Position numbers and translations under genes: made by a program
Notes under the pieces: model-generated
What the model saw: only the letters and a program-made list of their open reading frames with translations
The model's database searches: none
What the model was told of the DNA's origin: nothing
Part shown: positions 1 through 5,691 of the stretch, piece by piece
Position numbering within the stretch: position 1 is the first letter of the stretch
Layout of the letters: every line of letters begins with the position of its first letter
NCBI GenBank assembly: GCA_038212305.1
Contig: JBBQUP010000124.1
Span: 1 to 8,026, forward strand
DNA length: 8,026 nucleotides
DNA from: JBBQUP01 sp038212305
GTDB lineage: Bacteria; Bacteroidota; Bacteroidia; Bacteroidales; Marinilabiliaceae
Direction: 5' to 3'

Positions 1-114
1 TCTACTCCGAGGGCAAATCAGGCGGTGAAAGAATTATGTTCCTTTTTAAACCAGACAGAAACCAATTTTCCATTCACAAATTTAAGGCTGGTTTACGAAA
101 CAGTCGCGCTTTAA
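1..114 (+). CDS. C-terminal end of a truncated gene, possibly a transposase
   Basis: Frame 1 is open from the window edge to a TAA at 112-114, giving 37 residues that end ...TNLRLVYETVAL. The composition looks like real protein, with a short amphipathic stretch (QAVKELCSFLNQTET) followed by a compact strand (TNLRLVYE). The ending, a Leu-Asn-x-Thr-Glu-Thr helix followed by F-P-x-T-x-L-x-x-x-Y, reminds me of the C-termini of some Bacteroidota DDE-type transposases. That resemblance is from memory and cannot be confirmed with so few residues. No clear terminal inverted repeat is visible in the 126 bases between this stop and the end of the kinase gene. Another frame over the same bases (36-236) reads as low-quality protein, so I take frame 1 as the real one. 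Confidence 0.45.
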   Translation, partial: STPRANQAVKELCSFLNQTETNFPFTNLRLVYETVAL

Positions 115-240
115 TCTGCGATAGTATTGGATGTCTGAGGTTGCAAAGAAGAAACTATTTTCATGTAAAATCATTGGAAACCACTAATTTATTATGCTCA
201 ATTCCTATCGAATATTGGATGGTAATTAAAGCGTAAGCCT

Positions 241-1563
241 TTAATTTAGTTGGTATTTATTGAACTGTACTTTTTCGTTACGCGCAAAAACCATTGGCAC
301 TGAAAAATAAAAAGTACTTCCAACTCCCTCTGCCGATTCCACCCATATTTCACCTCCTAAAACCTGAGTGAGCTCTTTGCAAATTGCTAACCCCAATCCC
401 ATTCCTCCATGTTTGCGCGAATATTTTTCATCACCTTGACGAAAACGATCAAAAATGATTGATCTGGTTTTTACGTCCATTCCCATTCCAGTGTCCGACA
501 CAAAAATAACAAGGTTATCTCGTATCGAAGGAATGGTATAGCCCATCTGAATGATTCCTTTATTTGAGTATTTTAAAGCATTACTTACTAAATTGGATAG
601 GATTTGATATAAAAAAAGTTCATCCGAAATAATAGTAAGTTCTGCCTCGTTATAAGGTATATTTAGTTCCAATTTTAATGATGGTTTTGAATCAAAATCG
701 TTTTTAAAGGAGAGTTGTATTTGTTCCATTAGTTTACGCACATGCACTGGACCTTCATTTATCGAAATAAGATTGGAATCAAGTTTCGACAATTCCATAA
801 TGTTATTAAGCAAGTGCAGCAATACTTGGCCGTTGGATCTTATAATATCTAAGTAATAGCCTTTTTCCGAATCATTTAAATCAGGATCACGCAATAATTC
901 AGAAAAACCAAGTATTGAATTCATTGGTGTTCTTATTTCGTGACTCATATTTGCCAAAAAGGAAGATTTAAGCTCTTCCGATTCTTCAGCTTTCTTTTTT
1001 TGTTGATTATAGTTTTGTTGAACATACAGAAGCATTGGAACCATCATGGTTAAAAAAACGATCATCAGCAAAAAGTGATCGGTGATTTGCTGGAATTTGG
1101 AGGTGTAGTCAATAATATAATTGGGATAGTAATATTGAAAATAAAATAAGACTAAAATATTAATCCCAAATGTAATGATGGTGTATGTTTGCATTTTCCC
1201 TTCGGTAAAGAAAATTAGAACGATAAAAAATGCGACAAACACTAATAACGTTGGGCCATCAACCCCTCCATTATAAAACCAAAGAAAATTAAGACTAACA
1301 AAAATAGTTAGATTGAATAAGTGTTTAGCTAAAGTAAATTTATTTTTAAAACGAGCTAAAATGTAGATGCCAATTAATACTATAGTACTGGAAAGATTTA
1401 TAAGTACACTTTCAAGAGGTAAATCTATTATAATATTGTTAATGACTCCAAATAATGAAATAATAATTCCAAATAGGACTACCTTAATAAAAAAGGCATC
1501 GACCAATTCAATAGGGTTTTCACTACGTGTGAACCAATTTAATACTTGGTTAATGCTTTTCAT
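241..1563 (-). CDS. Membrane-bound sensor histidine kinase (orphan, no receiver domain)
   Basis: A 440-residue two-component sensor kinase, expected to autophosphorylate on a histidine in response to an unknown signal. The N-terminal half has about six hydrophobic helices (roughly residues 22-44, 53-71, 82-97, 104-120, 126-143, 163-181) with almost no periplasmic domain, so sensing is probably within or at the membrane. A short charged linker (183-200) leads to the HisKA domain with SHEIRTP and phospho-acceptor H208. The HATPase domain follows: N box NLVSNALKYS (324-333, N328), G1 box DTGMGM (357-362), F box FDRFRQ (371-376) and G2 box GGMGLGLAI (386-394). All catalytic boxes are intact. There is no PAS, HAMP or receiver domain, and no response regulator in the window, so its partner is encoded elsewhere. 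The start is the ATG at 1561-1563, which has no Shine-Dalgarno. Class is secure; signal and output are unknown. Confidence 0.93.
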   Translation of the reverse strand: MKSINQVLNWFTRSENPIELVDAFFIKVVLFGIIISLFGVINNIIIDLPLESVLINLSSTIVLIGIYILARFKNKFTLAKHLFNLTIFVSLNFLWFYNGGVDGPTLLVFVAFFIVLIFFTEGKMQTYTIITFGINILVLFYFQYYYPNYIIDYTSKFQQITDHFLLMIVFLTMMVPMLLYVQQNYNQQKKKAEESEELKSSFLANMSHEIRTPMNSILGFSELLRDPDLNDSEKGYYLDIIRSNGQVLLHLLNNIMELSKLDSNLISINEGPVHVRKLMEQIQLSFKNDFDSKPSLKLELNIPYNEAELTIISDELFLYQILSNLVSNALKYSNKGIIQMGYTIPSIRDNLVIFVSDTGMGMDVKTRSIIFDRFRQGDEKYSRKHGGMGLGLAICKELTQVLGGEIWVESAEGVGSTFYFSVPMVFARNEKVQFNKYQLN

Positions 1564-1849
1564 AAATTAAAGTAATTAATTATTTGATTCGATTTGATTA
1601 AAATTGTTTAGTAAATATAGAAAAAATATAAATTTGATTCTAATTCTATTTTACCTGTAACGATGTCTGATTATATTATTTATAAATACCTAGTTTAAAT
1701 TTTGTTGTGTTTCGATTATTGTCACAATCCTACATTAGTTTTTTTATTTTTTGCAATTGCATCATTTTGTTTTGTTCGAATGGCTTAACTTTAGGCACTT
1801 TGAATATTGAAATGTATATATTGAAATAATATAATCTAGAATTTGTAAA
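1564..1849. promoter_or_regulatory. AT-rich divergent intergenic region, kinase / phnA
   Basis: This 286-base gap lies between two divergent start codons, so it must carry both promoters. No perfect TAnnTTTG box is present. The best plus-strand candidate for phnA is TAACTTTA (1786-1793, 7 of 8 matches) with TTTG at 1766-1769; the 16-base spacer is slightly short. For the kinase, the minus strand has a weaker candidate around 1718-1725. Three copies of ATTTGATT lie at 1582, 1592 and 1632, and a 12-base direct repeat lies at 1801 and 1851. No ORF or RNA gene is evident. Confidence 0.4.
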
Positions 1850-2425
1850 ATGAATATTGAAAAAGAGTTGCAATCGCGAAGTGGGAATAAATGTGAATTG
1901 TGTGGTGCCGAAAATGATTTAAAAGTATATATGGTGCCTCCATCGGCAGCTCAAAATGAGAGCAATAGCATCCTTGCTTGTGAAGTGTGTTTGGAGCAAC
2001 TCGAGAATCCGCAATTGGTAATTGCTAATCATTGGCGTTGTTTGAGTGATAGTATGTGGAGTCAAATTCCAGCAGTTCAAGTGGTGGCTTGGCGAATGCT
2101 GAACCGATTACGTGCAGAAATATGGCCTGCCGATTTGTTAAATATGCTTTATTTAGATGATGAAACCTTGACTTGGGCAAAAGCAACCGGAGAAGGCGAG
2201 TTGGATGATGATGCAGTAATTCATGTTGATTATAATGGTGTTGTTCTTCAAGCAGGAGATACTGTTACGTTAATTAAAGACTTGAATGTTAAAGGAGCAA
2301 CTTTTACTGCTAAACGTGGAACTGCTGTTCGAAATATTTCGTTGGTTCACGATAATCCTGAACATATTGAAGGGAAAATTAATGGTCAGCAAATCGTTAT
2401 TTTAACTAAGTACGTAAAGAAATAA
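1850..2425 (+). CDS. phnA: PhnA-family zinc-ribbon protein (YjdM-like)
   Basis: A 191-residue protein of the PhnA family. Despite the old name, these proteins are not shown to be part of phosphonate degradation, and the E. coli member is now called YjdM; the molecular role is unknown. Two cysteine pairs at C15/C18 (CELC) and C44/C47 (CEVC) form the N-terminal zinc ribbon. A Trp-rich middle section follows (residues 62-110, with HWRC, SDSMW, AWRM and EIWP). The conserved C-terminal PhnA domain spans about 127-190: DYNG, then AGDTVTLIKDLNVKGA, then KRGT, and ends in ILTKYVKK. It is longer than the roughly 110-residue E. coli form because of the middle section, an arrangement I believe is common in Bacteroidota. 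The ATG at 1850 is preceded by an A/T-rich leader without a Shine-Dalgarno. It appears monocistronic, with convergent ribH downstream. Confidence 0.9.
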   Translation: MNIEKELQSRSGNKCELCGAENDLKVYMVPPSAAQNESNSILACEVCLEQLENPQLVIANHWRCLSDSMWSQIPAVQVVAWRMLNRLRAEIWPADLLNMLYLDDETLTWAKATGEGELDDDAVIHVDYNGVVLQAGDTVTLIKDLNVKGATFTAKRGTAVRNISLVHDNPEHIEGKINGQQIVILTKYVKK

Positions 2426-2466
2426 AGGAAATCGTCCCTGTTAAACTTATTTGCATTAAGAACTAT

Positions 2467-2484
2467 AACAGTTTAGTAACTGTT
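2467..2484 (+). terminator. Stem-loop after phnA, weak terminator candidate
   Basis: AACAGTT (2467-2473) and AACTGTT (2478-2484) form a perfect 7-bp stem with a 4-base loop, 41 bases after the phnA stop codon. The bases that follow are A/T-rich but not a clean U tract, so this is a weak intrinsic terminator at best. Confidence 0.4.
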
Positions 2485-2632
2485 TAAATTTAATTTAAAT
2501 GAATACAGAGATAGGAAGAATAATAGATATTAGACAGATAGATAAGCTATTTTAGATAATTCCGGGTGAAGAACATTCTACTTTCTTTTTTTTCATCTTT
2601 CTATAATCTAGACACCTATAAAATTTAAACAG
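2480..2632. repeat. 12-bp perfect inverted repeat in the phnA/ribH spacer
   Basis: CTGTTTAAATTT at 2480-2491 is the exact reverse complement of AAATTTAAACAG at 2621-2632, with 129 bases between. The left arm overlaps the 3' side of the short stem-loop at 2467-2484. The interval has no ORF and is rich in AGATA-like words (about 2508-2555), followed by a pyrimidine tract (2580-2601). The whole convergent spacer (2426-2665) has no identifiable gene. The arms are A/T-rich, so chance is possible. Confidence 0.45.
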
Positions 2633-2667
2633 CTTCGAAAGTTCTTAATGCATTTTTTTGGGAAGCT
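2631..2667 (-). terminator. Weak stem overlapping the ribH stop codon
   Basis: AGCTTC at 2631-2636 pairs with GAAGCT at 2662-2667, a 6-bp stem with a 25-base A/T-rich loop that overlaps the ribH stop codon. On the minus strand it is followed by a T-containing stretch (TGTTTAAATTTT). It could end ribH transcription, but the short stem and long loop make this tentative. Confidence 0.25.
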
Positions 2668-3166
2668 ATTTGTTCAAAGAAAGGCCTTTTCTCATGGCAA
2701 TCATTTTAATTGCTGTAATAGCTCCTTCGTCTCCTTTGTTGCCATGTATTCCTCCAGCACGATCTAATGCTTGTTGATGCGTGTTTGTTGTGATTACGCC
2801 ATAGATAAACGGAATGGAATAATTTAGGTTTAATGATGTAATACCTTGTGTTACACCCTGACAAACATAATCGAAATGGGGAGTATCTCCTTTAATTACA
2901 CAGCCTAAACATATAACAGCATCAACATCGGTTAGTTCAGCTAATAACTTACCGCCTGCGGTAAGCTCAAAACTACCAGGAACAAATTTTTTTATAATAT
3001 TATCAGGGTTAACTCCATGCTTTGTTAATGTGTTAATAGCACCTTCGCCAAGGGCTCCGGTAATATCAAAATTCCATTCAGATATTACTATTCCAAATTT
3101 CATTTGGCTGGCATCCGGAACAGAATTTAAATCATAATCAGAAAGATTTTTTAATGATGTTGCCAT
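2666..3166 (-). CDS. ribH: 6,7-dimethyl-8-ribityllumazine synthase
   Basis: This enzyme condenses 5-amino-6-ribitylamino-uracil with 3,4-dihydroxy-2-butanone 4-phosphate to form lumazine, the penultimate step of riboflavin synthesis; family members assemble as cytoplasmic pentamers or icosahedral shells. The 166-residue length is normal. Visible signatures are the substrate-stacking region ISEWNFDIT (28-36), the VPGSFELT loop (63-70), the phosphate and active-site segment GCVIKGDTPHFDYVC (88-102) with catalytic H97, and the C-terminal FIYGVITTNTHQQALDRAGG (120-139) with R136. The start is the ATG at 3164-3166, with an A/T-rich leader and no Shine-Dalgarno. The other riboflavin genes are not nearby, so ribH is a stand-alone gene here. 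A strong hairpin with a T tract ends only about 21 bases upstream of the start, which matters for its expression. Confidence 0.97.
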   Translation of the reverse strand: MATSLKNLSDYDLNSVPDASQMKFGIVISEWNFDITGALGEGAINTLTKHGVNPDNIIKKFVPGSFELTAGGKLLAELTDVDAVICLGCVIKGDTPHFDYVCQGVTQGITSLNLNYSIPFIYGVITTNTHQQALDRAGGIHGNKGDEGAITAIKMIAMRKGLSLNK

Positions 3167-3187
3167 GGGTTTTATTAATTAGAAGTT

Positions 3188-3222
3188 AAAAAAAAAGTTG
3201 CCTGAAATTATCAGACAACTTT
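3188..3222 (-). terminator. Intrinsic terminator/attenuator-like hairpin between the TPR gene and ribH
   Basis: Read on the minus strand, CAAAGTTG-like and complementary arms form a stem: 7 bp (3194-3200 with 3216-3222), one mismatch (3201/3215), then 4 bp (3202-3205 with 3211-3214), with a 5-base loop. The arm runs straight into nine consecutive Ts on the minus strand (As at 3188-3196 on plus). This is the standard form of a factor-independent terminator. It lies 20 bases after the TPR stop codon and 21 bases before the ribH start. Confidence 0.8.
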
Positions 3223-3242
3223 AGTCAGTCTATTTCGATAAA

Positions 3243-3929
3243 TTATTTTTTTAATCCGAACTCTGCTCGAGTGATATATTTATCAATCTGCCTAGCTTCA
3301 GTACTATTTTTATATTTGTCTTTTATTAGTTTATATGCCTCAACTGCATCCTCTTGTTTGCCCGATTCTTCATAAATAAGACCCAGTTTCATTAAATAAA
3401 CTGGTGTTGTTAGTTCATCTTCGCCCTTAGTGGCATCTTTATAATAGCTTATGGCTTTATCTTTCTGGCCTAATTCTAAGTACGCATCTCCAATGGCGCC
3501 AGTTGCAACAAATGAAAGCAACTTATCATCACCTGAAAATTCTTTTAAATACTTAATAGCTTCGTTGAATTTCCCCATGTGTAAATAGCAAAGGCCTGTA
3601 TAGCAATTTGCTAAGTTCCCAGCTTTGGTTGAACCAAATTTGTCAATAATTTTCAAAAACCCTAAGGTATTACCATCACCATCTAATGCCAATTGAAAAC
3701 TATCTTTCTCAAAATAATTTTGAGCAGAAAACATGCTTTCTTGTGCTTTAATGTTTCTGGGTTTCAAATAAAGCTCTTTAATCGACCAAATACCAGCAGC
3801 AATAATAATAATTGAACCAGCAATAATGGTTAATAGTTTTTGGTTGTTCTCAATAAATTGTTCTGACCTACTAAGAACACTTTCAACATTTTCAAAGCTA
3901 TCTTCTTTATGACTTTTTGTTTTTGACAT
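3243..3929 (-). CDS. Membrane-anchored tetratricopeptide-repeat protein (YfgM-like topology)
   Basis: A 228-residue protein with a charged cytoplasmic N-terminus (1-30), one transmembrane helix (about 32-50, LLTIIAGSIIIIAAGIWSI) and a soluble C-terminal region, probably periplasmic by charge balance. That region carries TPR-type helices: about residues 105-130 (NCYTGLCYLHMGKFNEAIKY), 143-167 (GAIGDAYLELGQKDKAISYY) and 180-207 (MKLGLIYEESGKQEDAVEAY). The A/G-x-x-Y-x-x-x-G-x-x-x-x-A-I spacing is clear. The topology matches the YfgM class of inner-membrane TPR proteins, which act as Sec-translocon or chaperone accessories; transfer of that role is inference. It sits between recF (divergent) and ribH (downstream), which I recall as a recurring neighbourhood in Bacteroidota. 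The start at 3927-3929 fits a good promoter about 30 bases upstream. Confidence 0.85.
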   Translation of the reverse strand: MSKTKSHKEDSFENVESVLSRSEQFIENNQKLLTIIAGSIIIIAAGIWSIKELYLKPRNIKAQESMFSAQNYFEKDSFQLALDGDGNTLGFLKIIDKFGSTKAGNLANCYTGLCYLHMGKFNEAIKYLKEFSGDDKLLSFVATGAIGDAYLELGQKDKAISYYKDATKGEDELTTPVYLMKLGLIYEESGKQEDAVEAYKLIKDKYKNSTEARQIDKYITRAEFGLKK

Positions 3930-3956
3930 TTTTATCGTGTTTTTTTATTCGACTGG

Positions 3957-3986
3957 CAAATGTAACTCTTTTCAACAATATTCAAA
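3957..3986 (-). promoter_or_regulatory. Bacteroidota-type promoter of the TPR gene
   Basis: On the minus strand, TTTG (3986-3983) is followed by an 18-base spacer and then TACATTTG (3964-3957), a perfect TAnnTTTG -7 box. Transcription would begin near 3950, leaving a leader of about 20 bases before the ATG at 3929. This is the best complete -33/-7 pair in the window. Confidence 0.7.
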
Positions 3987-4046
3987 ATATCACATTTTAT
4001 TTTTATTGCAATATTGTCGATAAATATATAAATAATTAGTCCCTTG

Positions 4047-4075
4047 TTGTAAACGAATGGGAAATTTGTTTACAA
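4047..4075. promoter_or_regulatory. Dyad between the TPR gene and recF, operator candidate
   Basis: TTGTAAAC (4047-4054) and GTTTACAA (4068-4075) are perfect inverted arms. Pairing continues inward through GAAT (4055-4058) and ATTT (4064-4067) with one G-T pair, giving a 12-bp stem and a 5-base loop. It lies upstream of both promoters of this divergent region (-7 boxes at 3957-3964 and 4115-4122), so it is more likely a DNA-binding site than a terminator. A second, looser pair (ACAATATT at 3975-3982, AATATTGT at 4010-4017) flanks the -33 region of the TPR promoter. Confidence 0.5.
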
Positions 4076-4114
4076 GTTTTTCGATTTCTGTCTTTTCAAC
4101 TTGTTAATATGAAT

Positions 4115-4122
4115 TACTTTTG
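4115..4122 (+). promoter_or_regulatory. -7 box of the recF promoter
   Basis: TACTTTTG is an exact TAnnTTTG match placed 18 bases before the recF ATG at 4141. No good -33 TTG sits at the usual distance; the region there reads TCTTTTCAAC. The short leader it implies (about 12 bases) supports the ATG at 4141 as the start. The in-frame TTG at 4120 would lie inside this box. Confidence 0.55.
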
Positions 4123-4140
4123 TTCCAACGAATTATTAGA

Positions 4141-5247
4141 ATGATTATAAAAAGTCTTGATATTGTTAATTATAGGAATCTGAGGCAAGCAAATTTAAAG
4201 CTTTCGGATGGAATAAACTGTTTTATTGGAAGCAACGGTGCTGGGAAAACAAATTTGTTGGACGCTATTTATTACCTCTCATTTTGTAAAAGTTTTTTAA
4301 ACTCGGTTGATAGTTTAAATATCACGCATGGCGAAGATTTTTTTGTTATTCAAGGCGAGTATGTTATAAGTGAGAGTATTGAAGAGATTTATTGTGGATT
4401 TAAAGTTGGACAAAAAAAGCAGTTTAAGCGTAATAAAAAGGATTACCCAAAGCTTTCGGATCATATAGGATTAGTTCCAATGGTTTTTATTTCGCCGGCC
4501 GATGAACAATTAATTATGGATGGAGGCGAGGTGCGCCGGAGGTTTATGGATAGTGTTATTTCGCAGTATCATAAGCCTTATCTCGAGAAACTCATTCGAT
4601 ATACGCGTGTTGTTTTGCAACGAAATAAATTGCTTAAAGAATCGCACGCTAAAGATGAATCGTTTCATCGGTTATTAGATGCTTTAGATATTCAATTGAG
4701 CCATTTAGGTGAGTACATCTATAATATGCGTCTTTCGTTCGTAAATGAGATGCTCCCTATTTTCATCAAGCATTTTATTGATATTGCTGGAGAAAATGAA
4801 AGTGTGACAATAAAATACCAATCAGGCCTTGAAGATGCCAATGCAAGCGAACGCTTAAAGGCTTTACGTCAAAAAGACATGGCTTTAGGTTATACGTCAT
4901 TTGGTGTTCATCGCGATGATTTAGAGCTCTATTTAAATGGACATTTGCTTCGTCGAGAAGGATCTCAAGGACAAAAGAAAAGTTTTGCAGTGGCTTTAAA
5001 ATTAGCGCAGTATGATTTTTTGAGTAAGCATCGTGGTGAAAAACCAATTTTAGTACTCGACGATATCTTTGATAAGCTCGATACTGCCCGAAGTAAGCGA
5101 TTAGTGGAATTAGTTGGAGAAAACTATTTTAATCAGATTTTCATATCACATACTAACTCGGAGCAATTGATATCATCTTTAAATACTATAGGAAAGAGTT
5201 ATTTGCTTTTTAATGTTGAAAATGGTGTGATTAGCACATTCTCTTAA
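4141..5247 (+). CDS. recF: DNA replication and repair protein RecF
   Basis: An SMC-like ATPase that binds gapped DNA and, with RecO and RecR, loads RecA for gap repair at stalled forks; cytoplasmic. The 368-residue length is normal. The N-terminus MIIKSLDIVNYRNL is the typical RecF opening. Walker A is GSNGAGKTN (30-38), followed by LLDAIYYLSFCKSF. The middle holds FISPADEQLIMDGG (116-129) and VRRRFMD (131-137), then GVHRDD (255-260). The ABC signature is REGSQGQKKS (272-281) and Walker B is ILVLDDIFDKLD (303-314), followed by the switch histidine in FISHTN (334-339). All ATPase motifs are intact. I place the start at ATG 4141, not the in-frame TTG at 4120, because the TTG lies within the -7 box and the shorter form matches the family. 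It probably shares a transcript with the DUF721 gene 67 bases downstream. Confidence 0.97.
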   Translation: MIIKSLDIVNYRNLRQANLKLSDGINCFIGSNGAGKTNLLDAIYYLSFCKSFLNSVDSLNITHGEDFFVIQGEYVISESIEEIYCGFKVGQKKQFKRNKKDYPKLSDHIGLVPMVFISPADEQLIMDGGEVRRRFMDSVISQYHKPYLEKLIRYTRVVLQRNKLLKESHAKDESFHRLLDALDIQLSHLGEYIYNMRLSFVNEMLPIFIKHFIDIAGENESVTIKYQSGLEDANASERLKALRQKDMALGYTSFGVHRDDLELYLNGHLLRREGSQGQKKSFAVALKLAQYDFLSKHRGEKPILVLDDIFDKLDTARSKRLVELVGENYFNQIFISHTNSEQLISSLNTIGKSYLLFNVENGVISTFS

Positions 5248-5314
5248 TATCTAAATAACATTAAGTACATCCAAAAATAGAACACCATTCTGAAATTCGA
5301 TATCAAGACTTAGC

Positions 5315-5608
5315 ATGAGACGTAAAAATGTTCAAAACATACAAGAAATAATAGGTGAAATCATAGGCCAAAATCATCATTTGAATCGAGGACTTTTGGA
5401 ATCAAAAATTGTTCAAAATTGGCCGGTGGTAATGGGGCCAGCAGTTGCACGATATTCTAGGAATGTTTATTTCTACAAAGGCATTTTGTTTGTTGAGTTA
5501 ACATCGAGTGTGGTAAAAAGCGAATTGCTTATGCTAAAAGATAAAATTATTGAGTCGCTAAATAAGTCGGTTGGAACATCTATTGTAACCGATGTGATTT
5601 TTAAATGA
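5315..5608 (+). CDS. DUF721/DciA-like small protein
   Basis: A 97-residue protein of the DUF721 (DciA-like) family. In other bacteria, DciA proteins help load or operate the replicative helicase DnaB; whether this short Bacteroidota version does so is inference. The pattern seen is an N-terminal helix (IQEIIGEIIGQNHHL), then the family's central W-x-x-V-M-G-x-x-V-A (W36 to A45), then a beta-rich part (VYFYKGILFVEL, 51-62), then SSVVKSELLMLKDKIIESLN (64-83) and a terminal strand VTDVIF. It follows recF on the same strand after a 67-base gap with no promoter box I can see, so the two are probably co-transcribed; linkage to recF fits a replication/repair role. The ATG at 5315 gives the usual length. 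A long hairpin directly follows the stop codon. Confidence 0.88.
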   Translation: MRRKNVQNIQEIIGEIIGQNHHLNRGLLESKIVQNWPVVMGPAVARYSRNVYFYKGILFVELTSSVVKSELLMLKDKIIESLNKSVGTSIVTDVIFK

Positions 5609-5610
5609 AA

Positions 5611-5656
5611 AAAACTCAATTGAATAAATGAATTGCATTTAAATCAATTGAGTTTT
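5611..5656. terminator. Bidirectional intrinsic terminator between the DUF721 gene and ndk
   Basis: AAAACTCAATTGA (5611-5623) pairs perfectly over 13 bp with TCAATTGAGTTTT (5644-5656). An inner stem, AAATG (5626-5630) with CATTT (5636-5640), closes a 5-base loop. Seven As at 5608-5614 give a T tract on the minus strand, and TTTT ends the plus-strand arm. It starts two bases after the DUF721 stop and lies about 24 bases beyond the ndk stop, so it can end both convergent transcripts. Confidence 0.85.
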
Positions 5657-5668
5657 AATATAAGGTGT

Positions 5669-5691
5669 GAGAGGTTATTTTAGAATCTCTC
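5669..5691 (-). other. Small hairpin across the ndk stop codon
   Basis: GAGAGGTT (5669-5676) can pair with AATCTCTC (5684-5691) over 8 bp including one G-T pair, with a 7-base loop that contains the ndk stop codon. It is just upstream of the main terminator in the ndk mRNA and may add 3'-end stability. No T tract follows it. Confidence 0.3.

Noticed and set aside
36..236. A 66-codon plus-strand frame at the left edge
   Set aside because: It overlaps the better frame-1 C-terminus (1-114), has a basic, low-quality composition, and resembles no family.
1367..1570. A 67-codon plus-strand frame opposite the kinase N-terminus
   Set aside because: It is the complement of transmembrane-helix codons, which commonly leave open frames on the other strand.
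2508..2555. AGATA-like words as a CRISPR or satellite array
   Set aside because: The units are short, irregular and not separated by uniform spacers; this is low-complexity A/T-rich sequence.
3167..3242. FMN riboswitch upstream of ribH
   Set aside because: The spacer is only 76 bases and holds one simple hairpin with a T tract, with none of the multi-helix junction or conserved blocks of that riboswitch.
4120..4140. TTG start extending RecF by seven residues
   Set aside because: The codon lies inside an exact TAnnTTTG box, and the family normally starts at the MIIKSLDI equivalent.
3930..4140. Replication origin next to recF
   Set aside because: No TTATNCACA-type DnaA boxes or clustered repeats are visible, and neither dnaA nor dnaN is in the window.
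4775..5047. A 90-codon minus-strand frame inside recF
   Set aside because: It is the antisense of conserved RecF codons and is rich in His and Leu as expected from a shadow frame.
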